The notes: generated by a model not told the origin, from the sequence alone. 64,000 nucleotides of DNA from JAJRRL01 sp047404195 (GCA_047404195.1 JBDOIU010000012.1:1-64000); one strand, 5' to 3'. Counted from the stretch's first letter, positions 8,327 to 17,688 are shown. Made by a program: numbers and translations.

Positions 8327-9919
8327 ATGATGTCTGAGGAAACTCAAGATGTTCAAGACTCAACGGGTGATACACAAGGTTCGACAGACTCTATCCAAGA
8401 TACTGATCAGCAAATGTCTCTGCAGTGCATCACTAGAAAGCTGAGAGATTCTATAGACTTAAACAAGCCACAAGAACTGGCCGGCAGTATAGACCGACAA
8501 GAGTGGGGTAGTTTTGTAAATTTTTTAAGCCAATACACTGATCCAAGCTCAGTGATAGCAGCACCACAGGAAAGCCTCTCACAAACAGTCATTGATTTAT
8601 CTTATACCAGTGCTTGTATGGCTATCTTCAATAATGAGAATTCGCCACGACAACCAAGAAAATCGACTTATCAGGTAGGTATAAATGATACAAGTGTGTT
8701 TCTAGATGTACTGGTGTCTTGTCTTGATGGCGATGAAGCATTACCTAATCATATGACATATGATCGACTGTTTATTTTAGTCCTGCGCATGTATAAAGAC
8801 AGTGATTGGCCTGATTTTTTTCACAAGGTGATACCGAGCATCAGAGCAAAGCACCGTATTCATATGCAGTTAGATCAGTCAGGTGCTTGGAGTGATCCAA
8901 ATCTCTTACAATGTCTGTGTAAAATATTGCAATCATATTTGTTAGATGGGTCAATCTACGCAGATGGGCTATCTGAGGACAGTTTCTCCTGTGTACGTGC
9001 TTGGTATGTTAATGTGCAAAAGCGGCTTGGTGTTCAGAATGATTTCATACAACACGCGGTTGCTGATGCCAACGGGCGATCTGATTCGATAGAGAGTATT
9101 GCTGCTAAAACCAGGGATGATGTCGAATTGTTGCCTGGTATGGGCCAGACTGCCAGCTCTAGTGGTGCTACTGAGGTTAAGCAAGAGTCTAGACCGCTAG
9201 CGTTGTCTGGGGATGATTGCTTGCAAGGTATACAAGCTCCTACGGATTGTGATACAGCCACATCAAATAAAAGCGGAGGGATCAGTTCGAGGCATTCATA
9301 CTGTTTATGGCGGGATTATTTTGAGCAAGCAACTGACGGCGCCACAATCGGTGTTGAGTTGCCACAAATGTTGGTGCAAGCATTGCAAACACTTGAGCAA
9401 GGATATCGTGCAGAAGATTTTGCATTGTTAGCTCGCATATTATCTCAATCGCCTGATTATGTTTCACAGGTTGCGGCGTTAGAACCAATACAGAAAGATT
9501 TATGTATGTTGTCATTGCTGCGTTTTAAGCCAGCGCTTGTCAACAGTATGGTATGTCCACATAACACAGATCTTTCACTCATCAATGATGACTTCATGTA
9601 TGGTTTAGCTGAGTCTGATATCGACTATCGGCCATTGTCACAAAAATGTTTGAAGGTGAGTTATCAAACGAGTGTTGGCGTCATGTTTCTTGGGGCGCTT
9701 GCGTTCATTTTCACGGGTGCATCATTGGCATTTTTGGCAGTAGGTGCATCAATCTTGTTATTGGGGGCAGTCGTGTATTTCTCTGCGAAATCTTCTGTAA
9801 AAAAATGGAATGCAAATCAAAAGAAACCTTATACCATCGCCCAAGTCAGGCAATCTTTTTTGCAAGGAGTGCAAGGTTGGGCGAAGCAGGAGTCCAGTGG
9901 GCCTGTACCTGTTGAGTAG
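8327..9919 (+). CDS. Orphan 530-residue protein with C-terminal membrane hairpin
   Basis: No family was recognised. The N-terminus is rich in Asp, Ser, Thr and Gln (residues 1-30) and looks disordered. The body is mixed helical, with a low-complexity stretch around 240-320. Two adjacent hydrophobic segments (about 448-466 and 468-488) precede a Lys-rich loop and a short polar tail. GGAGG at 8319-8323 supports ATG 8327 or 8330. The layout of a large soluble part with a late membrane hairpin is shared with the genes at 876, 50931 and 54278. That suggests, without proving, a common class of host-targeted proteins. Confidence 0.7.
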   Translation: MMSEETQDVQDSTGDTQGSTDSIQDTDQQMSLQCITRKLRDSIDLNKPQELAGSIDRQEWGSFVNFLSQYTDPSSVIAAPQESLSQTVIDLSYTSACMAIFNNENSPRQPRKSTYQVGINDTSVFLDVLVSCLDGDEALPNHMTYDRLFILVLRMYKDSDWPDFFHKVIPSIRAKHRIHMQLDQSGAWSDPNLLQCLCKILQSYLLDGSIYADGLSEDSFSCVRAWYVNVQKRLGVQNDFIQHAVADANGRSDSIESIAAKTRDDVELLPGMGQTASSSGATEVKQESRPLALSGDDCLQGIQAPTDCDTATSNKSGGISSRHSYCLWRDYFEQATDGATIGVELPQMLVQALQTLEQGYRAEDFALLARILSQSPDYVSQVAALEPIQKDLCMLSLLRFKPALVNSMVCPHNTDLSLINDDFMYGLAESDIDYRPLSQKCLKVSYQTSVGVMFLGALAFIFTGASLAFLAVGASILLLGAVVYFSAKSSVKKWNANQKKPYTIAQVRQSFLQGVQGWAKQESSGPVPVE

Positions 9920-10001
9920 TACTGTGCGGTCAACAGTATTTTGTTTTGCTTTGATTTGTGGTAAGTTATGACAGTGTGTCACATTTTAAGGGAGAAAATA
10001 A

Positions 10002-10550
10002 ATGTCAGCTAATCGTATTCTGCAGCTTATCGCATTGTCTTGGGTATCGTTTTTGGGTTATTCTTTGGTGTATGCCAAGCAGTCAACAAACTGTTTGGGC
10101 CCGAACTGTCATGATGTGCGTATATGGCAAGAAACAGATTTACAGCACCGCTATTACGTTACACGATCCACAGGTAGTTTACTGCATGATACAGAAGACT
10201 ACGTGATACATACCGCGATGCAGCAAGGGTCAAGTAAGCCAGTGATGACCATTCATTTACGCAATACGCATCAGCCATGTTGTACGGGGCGTTATTTTCA
10301 TGTGCCATACATGCGCGGTGTGAATGTTGAAATGAGCACTTCTGGATTTGGCGGTAAGACAGTCTCTTTGTGTGCTTTGCGTAATAATTTGAAGCCGGCA
10401 GAGGCCAATCTTAATATCAAGCTTATAAAAGGTAAAGTGACATTAACAATATCGCAAATGCCGCAAGCAGCAGCTTGTGATCAGTGGTATGAGGCTACAG
10501 ATTGGGCAAACTATGCTGGCGGCAGTATTAAGCAGGTCTTGCCTCGCTAG
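10002..10550 (+). CDS. Secreted cysteine-containing hypothetical protein
   Basis: The 182-residue protein begins with a clear signal peptide: a hydrophobic core and likely cleavage after VYA near residue 25. The mature part contains paired cysteines (CLGPNC, PCC and single ones further on), fitting a disulfide-bonded periplasmic or secreted domain. No family was recognised. GGAGAAAATAA directly precedes the ATG. It stands alone between an orphan gene and the DamX-like gene, without operon context. Confidence 0.65.
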   Translation: MSANRILQLIALSWVSFLGYSLVYAKQSTNCLGPNCHDVRIWQETDLQHRYYVTRSTGSLLHDTEDYVIHTAMQQGSSKPVMTIHLRNTHQPCCTGRYFHVPYMRGVNVEMSTSGFGGKTVSLCALRNNLKPAEANLNIKLIKGKVTLTISQMPQAAACDQWYEATDWANYAGGSIKQVLPR

Positions 10551-10676
10551 TATCAAGCATAGCAGGGTGTTGTTTGGGAGCGCTCAGTGCCGACCTCTGC
10601 ATCACCCGTCAGCTTGCTTTCAGCTTATAATTTGATGAATACTATAATATACCCTGTACCATAGTAGGAGTAACTC

Positions 10677-11759
10677 ATGCATGTGCATTCTTCTATCGCA
10701 GAAAATGCAAATAAGTCGAGCGAAAAGTTTTCGCTGACTGCCTTTATACAGGGTCAAAATGCCGTTCATTTTGTTGCTGGCGAAGAAGGCGCCATTCGCC
10801 AAATTATCAGTGATTGGCAGGCCACAGATTGTCATTGCGAAGTTTTATCTGTTGGTCGATTATCCACAGCAGCAGCAATCATGCAGCAGATACATTTCAC
10901 GATTCAGAATGATGCAGCCATCAATGCCGCTGCTTCTGTTTGCTTTATCGTACAGAATGCCGATCAGTTGGCTTTAGAATGTATATTGCAGCTCTGTGAT
11001 GAGTGCCAGGATCAAGCATTCAAGGTGATTTTCACTTTGCCCAGCTGCCGCGGAGAGGCATTGCACAGTTTGTCTCAGCAGCAGCCTTTTGTGAGTATTG
11101 TGAAGTTGCCGGATATTAGAAAGACCATTACGGTCATCCAACAAGCGCTGCAGAAAAAGAACTTTTCGCGCTACGAAGAGGCTTATCCACTGGGTTTGCC
11201 ACCATTGACGACGATTTACCGCATCCACCATGCTTGTCATGGGGATCAGGGTTTGATTCAGCAGCAGATTCATGACTGGATGAAGTCCGATCCATTTATT
11301 GCAACTTACAATGGGCGGCGTAGTGGTACACTGGCTGGTAGGATGTGGGATAGTCGCTGGCTACACCAGGGTGTGGGCTTGGCGGTCGTGGCTGGTATGA
11401 GTTTTGGTTTGTGGCAGCAGCAGAAGGATGATGTCTTACTTGCGCAAAACAGTCAGCCACATGTTGTTGCTTTGCCTGCGCAGCCCTCGCGGGGTGTTTC
11501 CGGTCAGCGTTTTGCAAGCCATACACCTGCTCAGGCTAAGGTCTACACCATTGCTGTCACACGCAGCCGTAGTCCAAAGCAGTTACGTCGTTCAGAGCGA
11601 CGCATGCACATTCCGGTTAAAAATGTCACCTTGCGTAAAGTTTCTCTACCGAATCACAAGCGTGTTTATGAGATGGACTTTGGGCGATATGCCAGCCGTC
11701 AAGCTGCTACAGCAGCATTACAACGTCTGCAGTCTGCTGGTAGTAGCGGCTTTGCTTGA
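10677..11759 (+). CDS. DamX-like SPOR-domain protein
   Basis: Three parts can be seen in 360 residues. The N-terminal part of about 220 residues has an AAA-like flavour (VCFIVQNADQL resembling a Walker B strand, then a helical lid) but no visible P-loop. A membrane segment follows at about 228-245. The C-terminal region (about 289-355) fits a SPOR domain: YTIAV at its start, then a MDFGRYASRQAATAALQRL end. SPOR domains bind denuded septal peptidoglycan. DamX in enterobacteria has a membrane anchor and C-terminal SPOR domain and acts at division. AGGAG at 10666-10670 supports the start. The assignment is moderate because the SPOR match is weak. Confidence 0.5.
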   Translation: MHVHSSIAENANKSSEKFSLTAFIQGQNAVHFVAGEEGAIRQIISDWQATDCHCEVLSVGRLSTAAAIMQQIHFTIQNDAAINAAASVCFIVQNADQLALECILQLCDECQDQAFKVIFTLPSCRGEALHSLSQQQPFVSIVKLPDIRKTITVIQQALQKKNFSRYEEAYPLGLPPLTTIYRIHHACHGDQGLIQQQIHDWMKSDPFIATYNGRRSGTLAGRMWDSRWLHQGVGLAVVAGMSFGLWQQQKDDVLLAQNSQPHVVALPAQPSRGVSGQRFASHTPAQAKVYTIAVTRSRSPKQLRRSERRMHIPVKNVTLRKVSLPNHKRVYEMDFGRYASRQAATAALQRLQSAGSSGFA

Positions 11760-12012
11760 TGCTGCAAGGTCGTGTCATATGCTAGTAGGTTATATGCTGC
11801 GGTTGTATGAGAGTGGTAAAGGCTACTGGGGAGAGTAAAAAATAGTCCACTTGACGACATCATTGCAGATGGTCATGGATGTCGTGCAGTTATGTTTTCT
11901 CTTAGATTTTCTGTAGTGTCTGCAGTTTGGTGGTCGTAGCGACTTTGTTTGGTGCTGCTAGGCAGTGCTATAGGCTAGGTGGCCTTGCCCTATAACTTCA
12001 TGAGAGCGGTAA

Positions 12013-12030
12013 TTATGCTAGTTAGCATAA
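12013..12030. repeat. Perfect 8-bp inverted repeat downstream of the OTU-like gene
   Basis: TTATGCTA and TAGCATAA are separated by two bases. It lies 15 bp past the stop of the minus-strand gene at 12045. There is no T run on either side, so it is not a standard intrinsic terminator. It could be an mRNA 3'-end hairpin or a protein site. Confidence 0.45.
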
Positions 12031-12044
12031 AGAGAGAATCTGCT

Positions 12045-13439
12045 TTAATGGCTCAGCTGAGGTGTTTGATTTGTGCTCGATTGATCTTCTAGTTTAATGG
12101 CTGGATTGTTATTAACGGCATCGCGCAGGAACTCTTGTACGATGTCGCTGTACTGCTTAGAGATAGTGACTGTTTTAACACCTTTTGCGACTAAGTATGT
12201 AATCATTGCCGCAGCTGTTTCTGCTGTAATCAGTTTTTCTGGGGCGCTGACCTTGGTCGGTCTTTTCTTTCCAGCACGGGTTCGTTCTGTCGATATAATA
12301 ATTTTAGCTTCACCTGTTTGTTTGCTATCACTGTACTCATCTGCACCCGATTCAGTTTCAATGCGAGCAGATGTTCTCTGAGAGGTAGATGGTGCGCCTG
12401 GTAATAGGTTATGCACAATCCTTGGTGAGCGGGCAGGTGTAACGTCACGCTCTACGATGAAGCTAGTGCTCGACGCACTGTTGCTATCTGAGCATCCACG
12501 GTGCTGTGGTGTTTCTACAGCTTCGTTTTGTTGGGCAAGTGTTGCGAACTGACTGCAAATTTCAGTGACAAGTAGGTTTTGCTCATGTTGCTGACGTTGC
12601 CGCCGCTGTTCTTCTGATTTGGACTCACAGCTGCGAGCCTCGTGTTGACCAGGCTGGCCTGCTACTACATCGTCCATTTCGGGCGGAATATCACTGTCTG
12701 CGATGGCTGCATGTAGCGTCACTGTATCGAGGTTGTTAAGTTTGCGATAGACATTATGCGCAGCCAGTAATTTGCCCTGGTCTTCACCGCTCATGCCTGC
12801 TTTACCTGCGGCCGCCATTACGGCTAAGAAGTTTTCTTTGTCTTCCAGTAGGCTGATGAAAAAACAGTCGCCATTATCCAGTGTGTTTTCACCACCGTAG
12901 TGGTTCCCACTCTGGGTTATTTTCAATTTATTAGAATGACTTCCAGGCTGCTGTGGCTTGTAATTATTGGTCTGGAGGTCTTTGAAGTTGACAGTTAGCT
13001 CGGCGTTAAAAACATTGGCGACGTGCGGAAAAGCTGCCTCACCGACAAAGTACAAGGATTTATCGCCGTTGTAATTTTGTAATAGTTGGAGGAATTTACC
13101 GGCATTTTGCTTAGGATTATTCCGAAATTCTGTTAATGCGTTTGTCCATTGTGTGCGATTACAGGAGGACTCCTTACCGCCGGTATCGTTTGCCCGGGCT
13201 AATAAATGTGCACGTATTTCTGCTGGTGGTACTCCTGCTTCTTGAAGCTCTTTCTCTAGCCCCTGAGGTGACATTTCTCGAGCACCACCCGGCTTAAAAA
13301 AGTCAAAACCTTTTTTCTGCGCTTCCTGAGTCAATGTATTTAAATTTTTGGATAGTAGCATTTGATTGAAAAAAAACTTGCGCATCACTTTGCCAGCAGC
13401 TGCTTGTGTTTGTCTTTGCTGTTTTGAAAGTTTTGACAT
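12045..13439 (-). CDS. Possible circularly permuted OTU-type deubiquitinase (effector candidate)
   Basis: ATG 13439 is preferred (464 residues) over ATG 13478 because GAGG lies upstream of it; no site precedes 13478. Counting from 13478, residues 141-165 read GEAAF..VANVFNAELTV, like the WGGE..L..L....I.V strand-helix block of OTU proteases. Residues 184-195 read KITQSGNHYGG, like the catalytic-His strand. Residues 201-207 read DNGDCFF, matching the OTU catalytic Cys loop (DGDCLF). In ordinary OTUs the Cys loop comes first and the His strand last; here His193 precedes Cys205. Permuted OTU folds are known among bacterial deubiquitinases. The C-terminal half is charged and Gln/Ser-rich. Activity and secretion are inference. 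Confidence 0.55.
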   Translation of the reverse strand: MSKLSKQQRQTQAAAGKVMRKFFFNQMLLSKNLNTLTQEAQKKGFDFFKPGGAREMSPQGLEKELQEAGVPPAEIRAHLLARANDTGGKESSCNRTQWTNALTEFRNNPKQNAGKFLQLLQNYNGDKSLYFVGEAAFPHVANVFNAELTVNFKDLQTNNYKPQQPGSHSNKLKITQSGNHYGGENTLDNGDCFFISLLEDKENFLAVMAAAGKAGMSGEDQGKLLAAHNVYRKLNNLDTVTLHAAIADSDIPPEMDDVVAGQPGQHEARSCESKSEEQRRQRQQHEQNLLVTEICSQFATLAQQNEAVETPQHRGCSDSNSASSTSFIVERDVTPARSPRIVHNLLPGAPSTSQRTSARIETESGADEYSDSKQTGEAKIIISTERTRAGKKRPTKVSAPEKLITAETAAAMITYLVAKGVKTVTISKQYSDIVQEFLRDAVNNNPAIKLEDQSSTNQTPQLSH

Positions 13440-13735
13440 GATGTTCACTGCCTCTAGGTTGGTTTGAAAATTTGGCATACTTTTATATTAACATGGCAGT
13501 ATTAAGGTTTTCTTAAATAACGTGCGTTTTCGTGCGAATTATCTTGTTTTCTGGCGGTGCGGGTCGTTGTTGCAATGCCTTGATCTGTTTATGCGCTTTT
13601 CTGCGTCATTTGCCGTCATTTGGTCGCTTTTTTTAGATTTTTGGCGGCACGATCGCGTACGATTCCTTTAATTATTGGGTTGATTTGGCACTATTTGAAG
13701 CTGTTGTGGCCGCTGATAGACTCGTTATCACCGTA

Positions 13736-14464
13736 TCAGCTGACATGCTGTGTGACTCGATGTTGCTGATCCAGCAAGCTCTCTAGTCCATACAGCATAC
13801 CGCTGAGCTGTGAGACCTGGCGGATACACAGCAGTAAGCCGGGCATCATAGCCGCGCGGTCGGTAGCCTGATGTCGTAGCACCAGTGTTTCGCCAGGTTG
13901 GCCAAATACCACATCTTGTGCTGCAAAATAGCCAGGTAAGCGCATGGAGTGAATCGGGATGCTGCCTGTTTGCGTGGCCTGGTTCTGTTGCTGATATATT
14001 TGCTCAATCATGTGTGCGGTTTTTTGTGCCGTTCCTGAGGGCTTGTCTACTTTTAGCGGATGATGCCGCTCAATGATCTCACAATCGGGTAAGAAGCGTG
14101 CACATTGTGCAGCCGCACGCATCATCAACACGGCTGCAATAGAGAAGTTAGGCGCAATGATGCCACCGAGTTTCGCTCGGTCGCAGCGCTGACACAGGTC
14201 CGTAATCTCATCATCAGTTAAGCCGGTCGCACCAATAATGGGGTGCGCGCCATGTGCAATAATCTGTAAAGCATTATCATGCACGCAGTCAGGGACAGTG
14301 AAGTCCAGTACCACCTCAGGCTGATGTTGTTGCAGGGCTGTCGCCAGATCGTCACCACGTTCTAAGGTGGCGAGCAATTGCATGTCTTCACTGGCAGCAA
14401 TGGTGTCGCAGCTGATGCGACCCATTCTGCCAGCGGCACCTAAAACCATGACGCTGGTTGTCAT
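13736..14464 (-). CDS. dapB: 4-hydroxy-tetrahydrodipicolinate reductase
   Basis: Catalyses the NAD(P)H-dependent reduction step to tetrahydrodipicolinate in lysine and diaminopimelate synthesis, and so feeds peptidoglycan. Signatures are GAAGRMGR for the nucleotide-binding loop near residue 9, the family block ERHHPLKVDKPSGTA with catalytic His and Lys, and APNFSIAA before it. It is 242 residues, somewhat shorter than E. coli DapB at 273. AGGGAGA upstream supports ATG 14464. No other dap gene lies nearby. Confidence 0.94.
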   Translation of the reverse strand: MTTSVMVLGAAGRMGRISCDTIAASEDMQLLATLERGDDLATALQQHQPEVVLDFTVPDCVHDNALQIIAHGAHPIIGATGLTDDEITDLCQRCDRAKLGGIIAPNFSIAAVLMMRAAAQCARFLPDCEIIERHHPLKVDKPSGTAQKTAHMIEQIYQQQNQATQTGSIPIHSMRLPGYFAAQDVVFGQPGETLVLRHQATDRAAMMPGLLLCIRQVSQLSGMLYGLESLLDQQHRVTQHVS

Positions 14465-14516
14465 ATCCTGTTCTCCCTATCGTGACAGACCACAGCTTCG
14501 CTGATGTGGCTACTGA

Positions 14517-15104
14517 TTATTGTGCTGCTTGCCATTGCTGGGTCACAAAGTCCCAGTTGACCAGTTGCCAGAAGTTTTCAATGTATTTTGGTCGCGCATT
14601 TTGCGTATCAAGGTAGTACGCATGCTCCCAGACATCACAGGTCAGCAGCGGTTTATCACCCTCGGTAAGCGGGCAACCGGCATTTTGTGTCGTGGTGATG
14701 GCCAGACTACCATCATTTTTTTGTACCAGCCAAGCCCAGCCAGAACCAAAGAGGGTCGCTGCAGCTTTGGTAAAAGCATCTTTGAATGCCTCAAAGCCAC
14801 CAAAAGTGCTGTTGATGGCATCTGCTAGTTCGCCTGTCGGTTCACCACCGGCCTGCGGCGCTAAACACTGCCAGTAAAAGCTGTGGTTCCATACTTGTGC
14901 AGCGTTGTTGAATATAGCGCCATCAGCACTGGTGATGATGCTCTCCAATGAAGCCTCAGCCATGTCAGTGTCAGCCGTTAAATTATTCAAATTATTGACA
15001 TATGCTTGGTGATGTTTGCCGTAGTGGTAGCCGAGGGTATCAGCTGAGATATAAGGCGCAAGTGCATCCATTGCGTACGGTAATGCAGGTAGTTCAAAAG
15101 GCAT
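14517..15104 (-). CDS. sodB: Iron superoxide dismutase
   Basis: Removes superoxide. The 195-residue protein starts MPFELPALPYA, the typical Fe-SOD beginning, and carries the YHYGKHHQAYV metal-binding and active-site segment, NHSFYW, GSGWAWLV and the final DVWEHAYYLD with Asp and His metal ligands. Start ATG 15104 has GGAG at 15111-15114 on this strand; the frame is open 63 bp further but without support. The upstream neighbour on the other strand is a peroxiredoxin, so the two oxidative-stress genes are divergent across about 270 bp that probably holds both promoters. Confidence 0.95.
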   Translation of the reverse strand: MPFELPALPYAMDALAPYISADTLGYHYGKHHQAYVNNLNNLTADTDMAEASLESIITSADGAIFNNAAQVWNHSFYWQCLAPQAGGEPTGELADAINSTFGGFEAFKDAFTKAAATLFGSGWAWLVQKNDGSLAITTTQNAGCPLTEGDKPLLTCDVWEHAYYLDTQNARPKYIENFWQLVNWDFVTQQWQAAQ

Positions 15105-15375
15105 GGCTTTCTCCAGCGTTGAATGAAAACATGCGTCAAACATACCGCATACTGCGGCAAGCTGCAATACAGGGATCGGTCGATAGCACGTGGGGCGCTA
15201 TTCAAAGCGCAGCATGCTTCCGCTTGTTTTTTGTGCGATTTGTGGTAGCATGGATGAGTATTCATTTGGTTTGAGCGGTCTGAAAATTGCGTATTCAAGC
15301 CAAGTCATTGAATTTAGGGCGGTGGGTTATTGTGCTGCTCTGATTGTTTTTAATCTTATTCGGAGGAGCTCCATC

Positions 15376-15978
15376 ATGTCTATTCTTGTCGGTCGTCCAG
15401 CACCCGTTTTTTCAGGACCTGCGGTACTTGCCAATGGTGAAATTGTTGATCAGTTTAATTTCGCAGAGCATATCAAAGGTAAATATGCCGTGGTTTTCTT
15501 TTATCCACTCGACTTCACATTTGTCTGCCCAACTGAGCTGATTGCGCTGAGCCAGTCCATGGCTGCCTTCCGTGAGCGTGGTGTGGAAGTGGTTTCAGTG
15601 TCAATTGACTCACATTACACGCACAATGCGTGGCGAAATACGCCAATCGATCAGGGTGGTATTGGCCCTGTTGAATACACCATGGTGGCAGATATGGCAC
15701 ATCAAATTTGTCAGGCTTACGGTGTTGAGCACCCAGAAGCAGGCGTGGCGTTTCGTGCCAGCTTTGTGATCGATAAAGCCGGTACTGTGCGTTCTCAGTT
15801 GGTGAATGATCTACCGATTGGCCGCAGTGTGGCAGAATTATTGCGTGTTGTAGATGCAGTACAGTTTAATGATACCCACGGTGAAGTTTGCCCTGCGAAC
15901 TGGGAAAAGGGTGAGCAAGGTATGACAGCCACACCAGAAGGTGTTGCTTCCTACTTGCAGGAAACAGTCGCTGGCTAA
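15376..15978 (+). CDS. ahpC: Typical 2-Cys peroxiredoxin (AhpC/Prx1 type)
   Basis: Reduces hydrogen peroxide and organic peroxides. The 200 residues contain FYPLDFTFVCPTE with the peroxidatic Cys and the C-terminal GEVCPANW with the resolving Cys, which makes it a typical 2-Cys enzyme. ATG 15376 follows CGGAGGAG at 15361-15368. The upstream extension of the frame to 15190 has no support. A strong terminator follows at 16001. No ahpF or thioredoxin-reductase partner is adjacent. It is divergent from sodB. Confidence 0.93.
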   Translation: MSILVGRPAPVFSGPAVLANGEIVDQFNFAEHIKGKYAVVFFYPLDFTFVCPTELIALSQSMAAFRERGVEVVSVSIDSHYTHNAWRNTPIDQGGIGPVEYTMVADMAHQICQAYGVEHPEAGVAFRASFVIDKAGTVRSQLVNDLPIGRSVAELLRVVDAVQFNDTHGEVCPANWEKGEQGMTATPEGVASYLQETVAG

Positions 15979-16000
15979 GCAGCGACGCAGCTGAACATAA

Positions 16001-16027
16001 AAAGGCACCTTTGGTGCCTTTTTTTGT
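16001..16027 (+). terminator. Intrinsic terminator of the peroxiredoxin gene
   Basis: AAAGGCACC and GGTGCCTTT form a 9-bp stem with a TTT loop, followed by a T run to about 16025. It begins 22 bp after the peroxiredoxin stop codon. Confidence 0.9.
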
Positions 16028-16138
16028 ACTAAAACAACGCTTGGTTACTTGAATGCATAAAGATGTCATTTTGAGGTTTTAAGCGCTGTATTTTTTGGTA
16101 TACTAACAATCCTTTTATCTAAGCACATGAGGAAGTTC

Positions 16139-16747
16139 ATGCCTAAACAATCTCCTGACGCGAAAGTGTCAAAACTCACCGCCCAGATTGCAACACTCAA
16201 ACAAAACTTGCGTGAAGCAAAAGCAAACTTGAAAGCTGCTAAGCAGGGTCAAAAAATGTTAAAAGCTTCAATGAAGGGTGCATGGCAAGATGAAATTGAT
16301 TCACAATGTGCACACGCTCTATCCGTTGGTTATGAGTTGGGTTATTTAGAAGCCTTGGTGAAACAGCGTGAGCAGCATGCTGCATTTGTACAACAGCTGA
16401 GTGCAGCACAGCCGACAGGCGAAGTCGATTACGATGGTTTGAATGCGATTTTAAAGGCACAAGGGTCTGTTTCTGTCCCAATGCCTGAGCCTAAGCCACT
16501 GACAGAAGAGCAAGAGAATGTGTTGCCTGCTGCTGAGAATGCAGTTGCACCTGCTGTAGAAGAAGTAGCGCAAGTGGTTACCGAAGAAGCTGCACCAGCA
16601 GCAACTGATGTGGCGCAGTTGGATCTGGTTGATACCATTGAAGCGGCTGAAAATGCAGAAAACGCAGCTAATATTGACAGTGAATGTCCACAAGTCACCA
16701 TTCCTGTTGCGGTACAAGCCACAGAAGATGAAACAATCTTTGTGTAA
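16139..16747 (+). CDS. Coiled-coil hypothetical protein with acidic Ala/Val/Glu-rich tail
   Basis: No family was recognised. Residues about 8-45 form a Lys/Ala/Leu heptad stretch likely to be coiled coil. A central helical region is followed from about residue 115 by a low-complexity acidic tail rich in Ala, Val and Glu. The start may be ATG 16127 or ATG 16139; AGGAAG at 16130-16135 favours the latter, though its spacing is short. A TATACT at 16099-16104 could be the -10. An intrinsic terminator follows, so this is probably a single-gene unit. About 202 residues. Confidence 0.7.
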   Translation: MPKQSPDAKVSKLTAQIATLKQNLREAKANLKAAKQGQKMLKASMKGAWQDEIDSQCAHALSVGYELGYLEALVKQREQHAAFVQQLSAAQPTGEVDYDGLNAILKAQGSVSVPMPEPKPLTEEQENVLPAAENAVAPAVEEVAQVVTEEAAPAATDVAQLDLVDTIEAAENAENAANIDSECPQVTIPVAVQATEDETIFV

Positions 16748-16765
16748 CAATACGCATTGATATGC

Positions 16766-16801
16766 AACGCAAGTGTGGTTAACGACGCTTGCGTTTTTTT
16801 T
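16766..16801 (+). terminator. Intrinsic terminator after the coiled-coil gene
   Basis: AACGCAAG and CTTGCGTT pair across a 14-base loop and are followed by a run of T residues (16794-16801). It lies 19 bp downstream of the stop at 16747. Confidence 0.85.
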
Positions 16802-16842
16802 CAGGTAAAACCGCAGGTTAACTTGACAATAAGGAGCTCAAG

Positions 16843-17688
16843 ATGACAGAACATGCAAAACAGTGCGCAGCGCAATTGGCGTCGGTGGTTAAAGCGTTGT
16901 CGCCACAAAATGGCCAAATGACCGGGATGATTCTGGGTTCTGGTTTAGCATCATTGTCTGAGCAATTAAGTGACCGTGTGGTGATTCCTTACAGTGAGCT
17001 ACCCGGTTTTCCTGATTTATCCGTGTCTGGGCATCAACCAACGCTGACCTTGGGGCGCATGGGAGATGAGGTGGTAGCCTGTCTAGCAGGGCGTGTGCAT
17101 TATTACGAAGGTAATACGATGCCAGCACTGAAGACCATGTTACGCACACTCCGTTTGATTGGTTGTGATCAGTTGGTAGTTACCAACTCCGCAGGTTCGA
17201 TCAACGCTGACGTACCTGCAGGCTCTTTGATGGTGATTGAAGACCATATTAACTTCTCATTTAATAATCCGCTGGTGGGTGCAAATGATGATGAATTTGG
17301 CACACGTTTCGTGCCAATGGACAATGCATATGACGCAGATTTACGGCAAATGATGTGTGATACGGCAGCATCACTCGATATTGCCTTACACAAAGGGGTG
17401 TATTTCGGTGTCTTGGGTCCATCATTTGAAACGCCAGCAGAAATTCGTGCTTTCAGAATGATGGGGGCGGATTGTGTTGGTATGTCTACTGTTGCTGGTA
17501 CCATTATTGCGCGGCACTGTGGATTAAAGGTGGTTGCATTGTCTGCCATGGTGAATATGGCAGCTGACCTACACAAAACGTCTATTACACATGCTGAAAC
17601 CTTGGCATTTGGTGCGAAAGCAGCAGCAGATATGCTGCCGTTATTGTCTGCCTTTGTACCGAGAACGCGTCAGCTGGTATTACCGTGA
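16843..17688 (+). CDS. punA: Purine nucleoside phosphorylase, trimeric PNP/XapA family
   Basis: Cleaves purine nucleosides with phosphate to base and ribose 1-phosphate in purine salvage. The 281 residues carry the phosphate loop GMILGSGLASL, the SGHQPTLTLGR segment, GRVHYYEG and VTNSAGSIN, all characteristic of the trimeric class. The segment GPSFETPAEIRA and the VGMSTV active-site Met follow. AAGGAGCTCAAG precedes the ATG. The last 9 bp overlap the convergent DUF47 gene. The exact substrate range (guanosine, inosine or xanthosine) cannot be read from sequence. Confidence 0.93.
   Translation: MTEHAKQCAAQLASVVKALSPQNGQMTGMILGSGLASLSEQLSDRVVIPYSELPGFPDLSVSGHQPTLTLGRMGDEVVACLAGRVHYYEGNTMPALKTMLRTLRLIGCDQLVVTNSAGSINADVPAGSLMVIEDHINFSFNNPLVGANDDEFGTRFVPMDNAYDADLRQMMCDTAASLDIALHKGVYFGVLGPSFETPAEIRAFRMMGADCVGMSTVAGTIIARHCGLKVVALSAMVNMAADLHKTSITHAETLAFGAKAAADMLPLLSAFVPRTRQLVLP

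Noticed and set aside
12013..12030. Terminator for the OTU-like gene
   Set aside because: The inverted repeat is perfect but lacks a following T run on the minus strand, so it is listed only as an inverted repeat.
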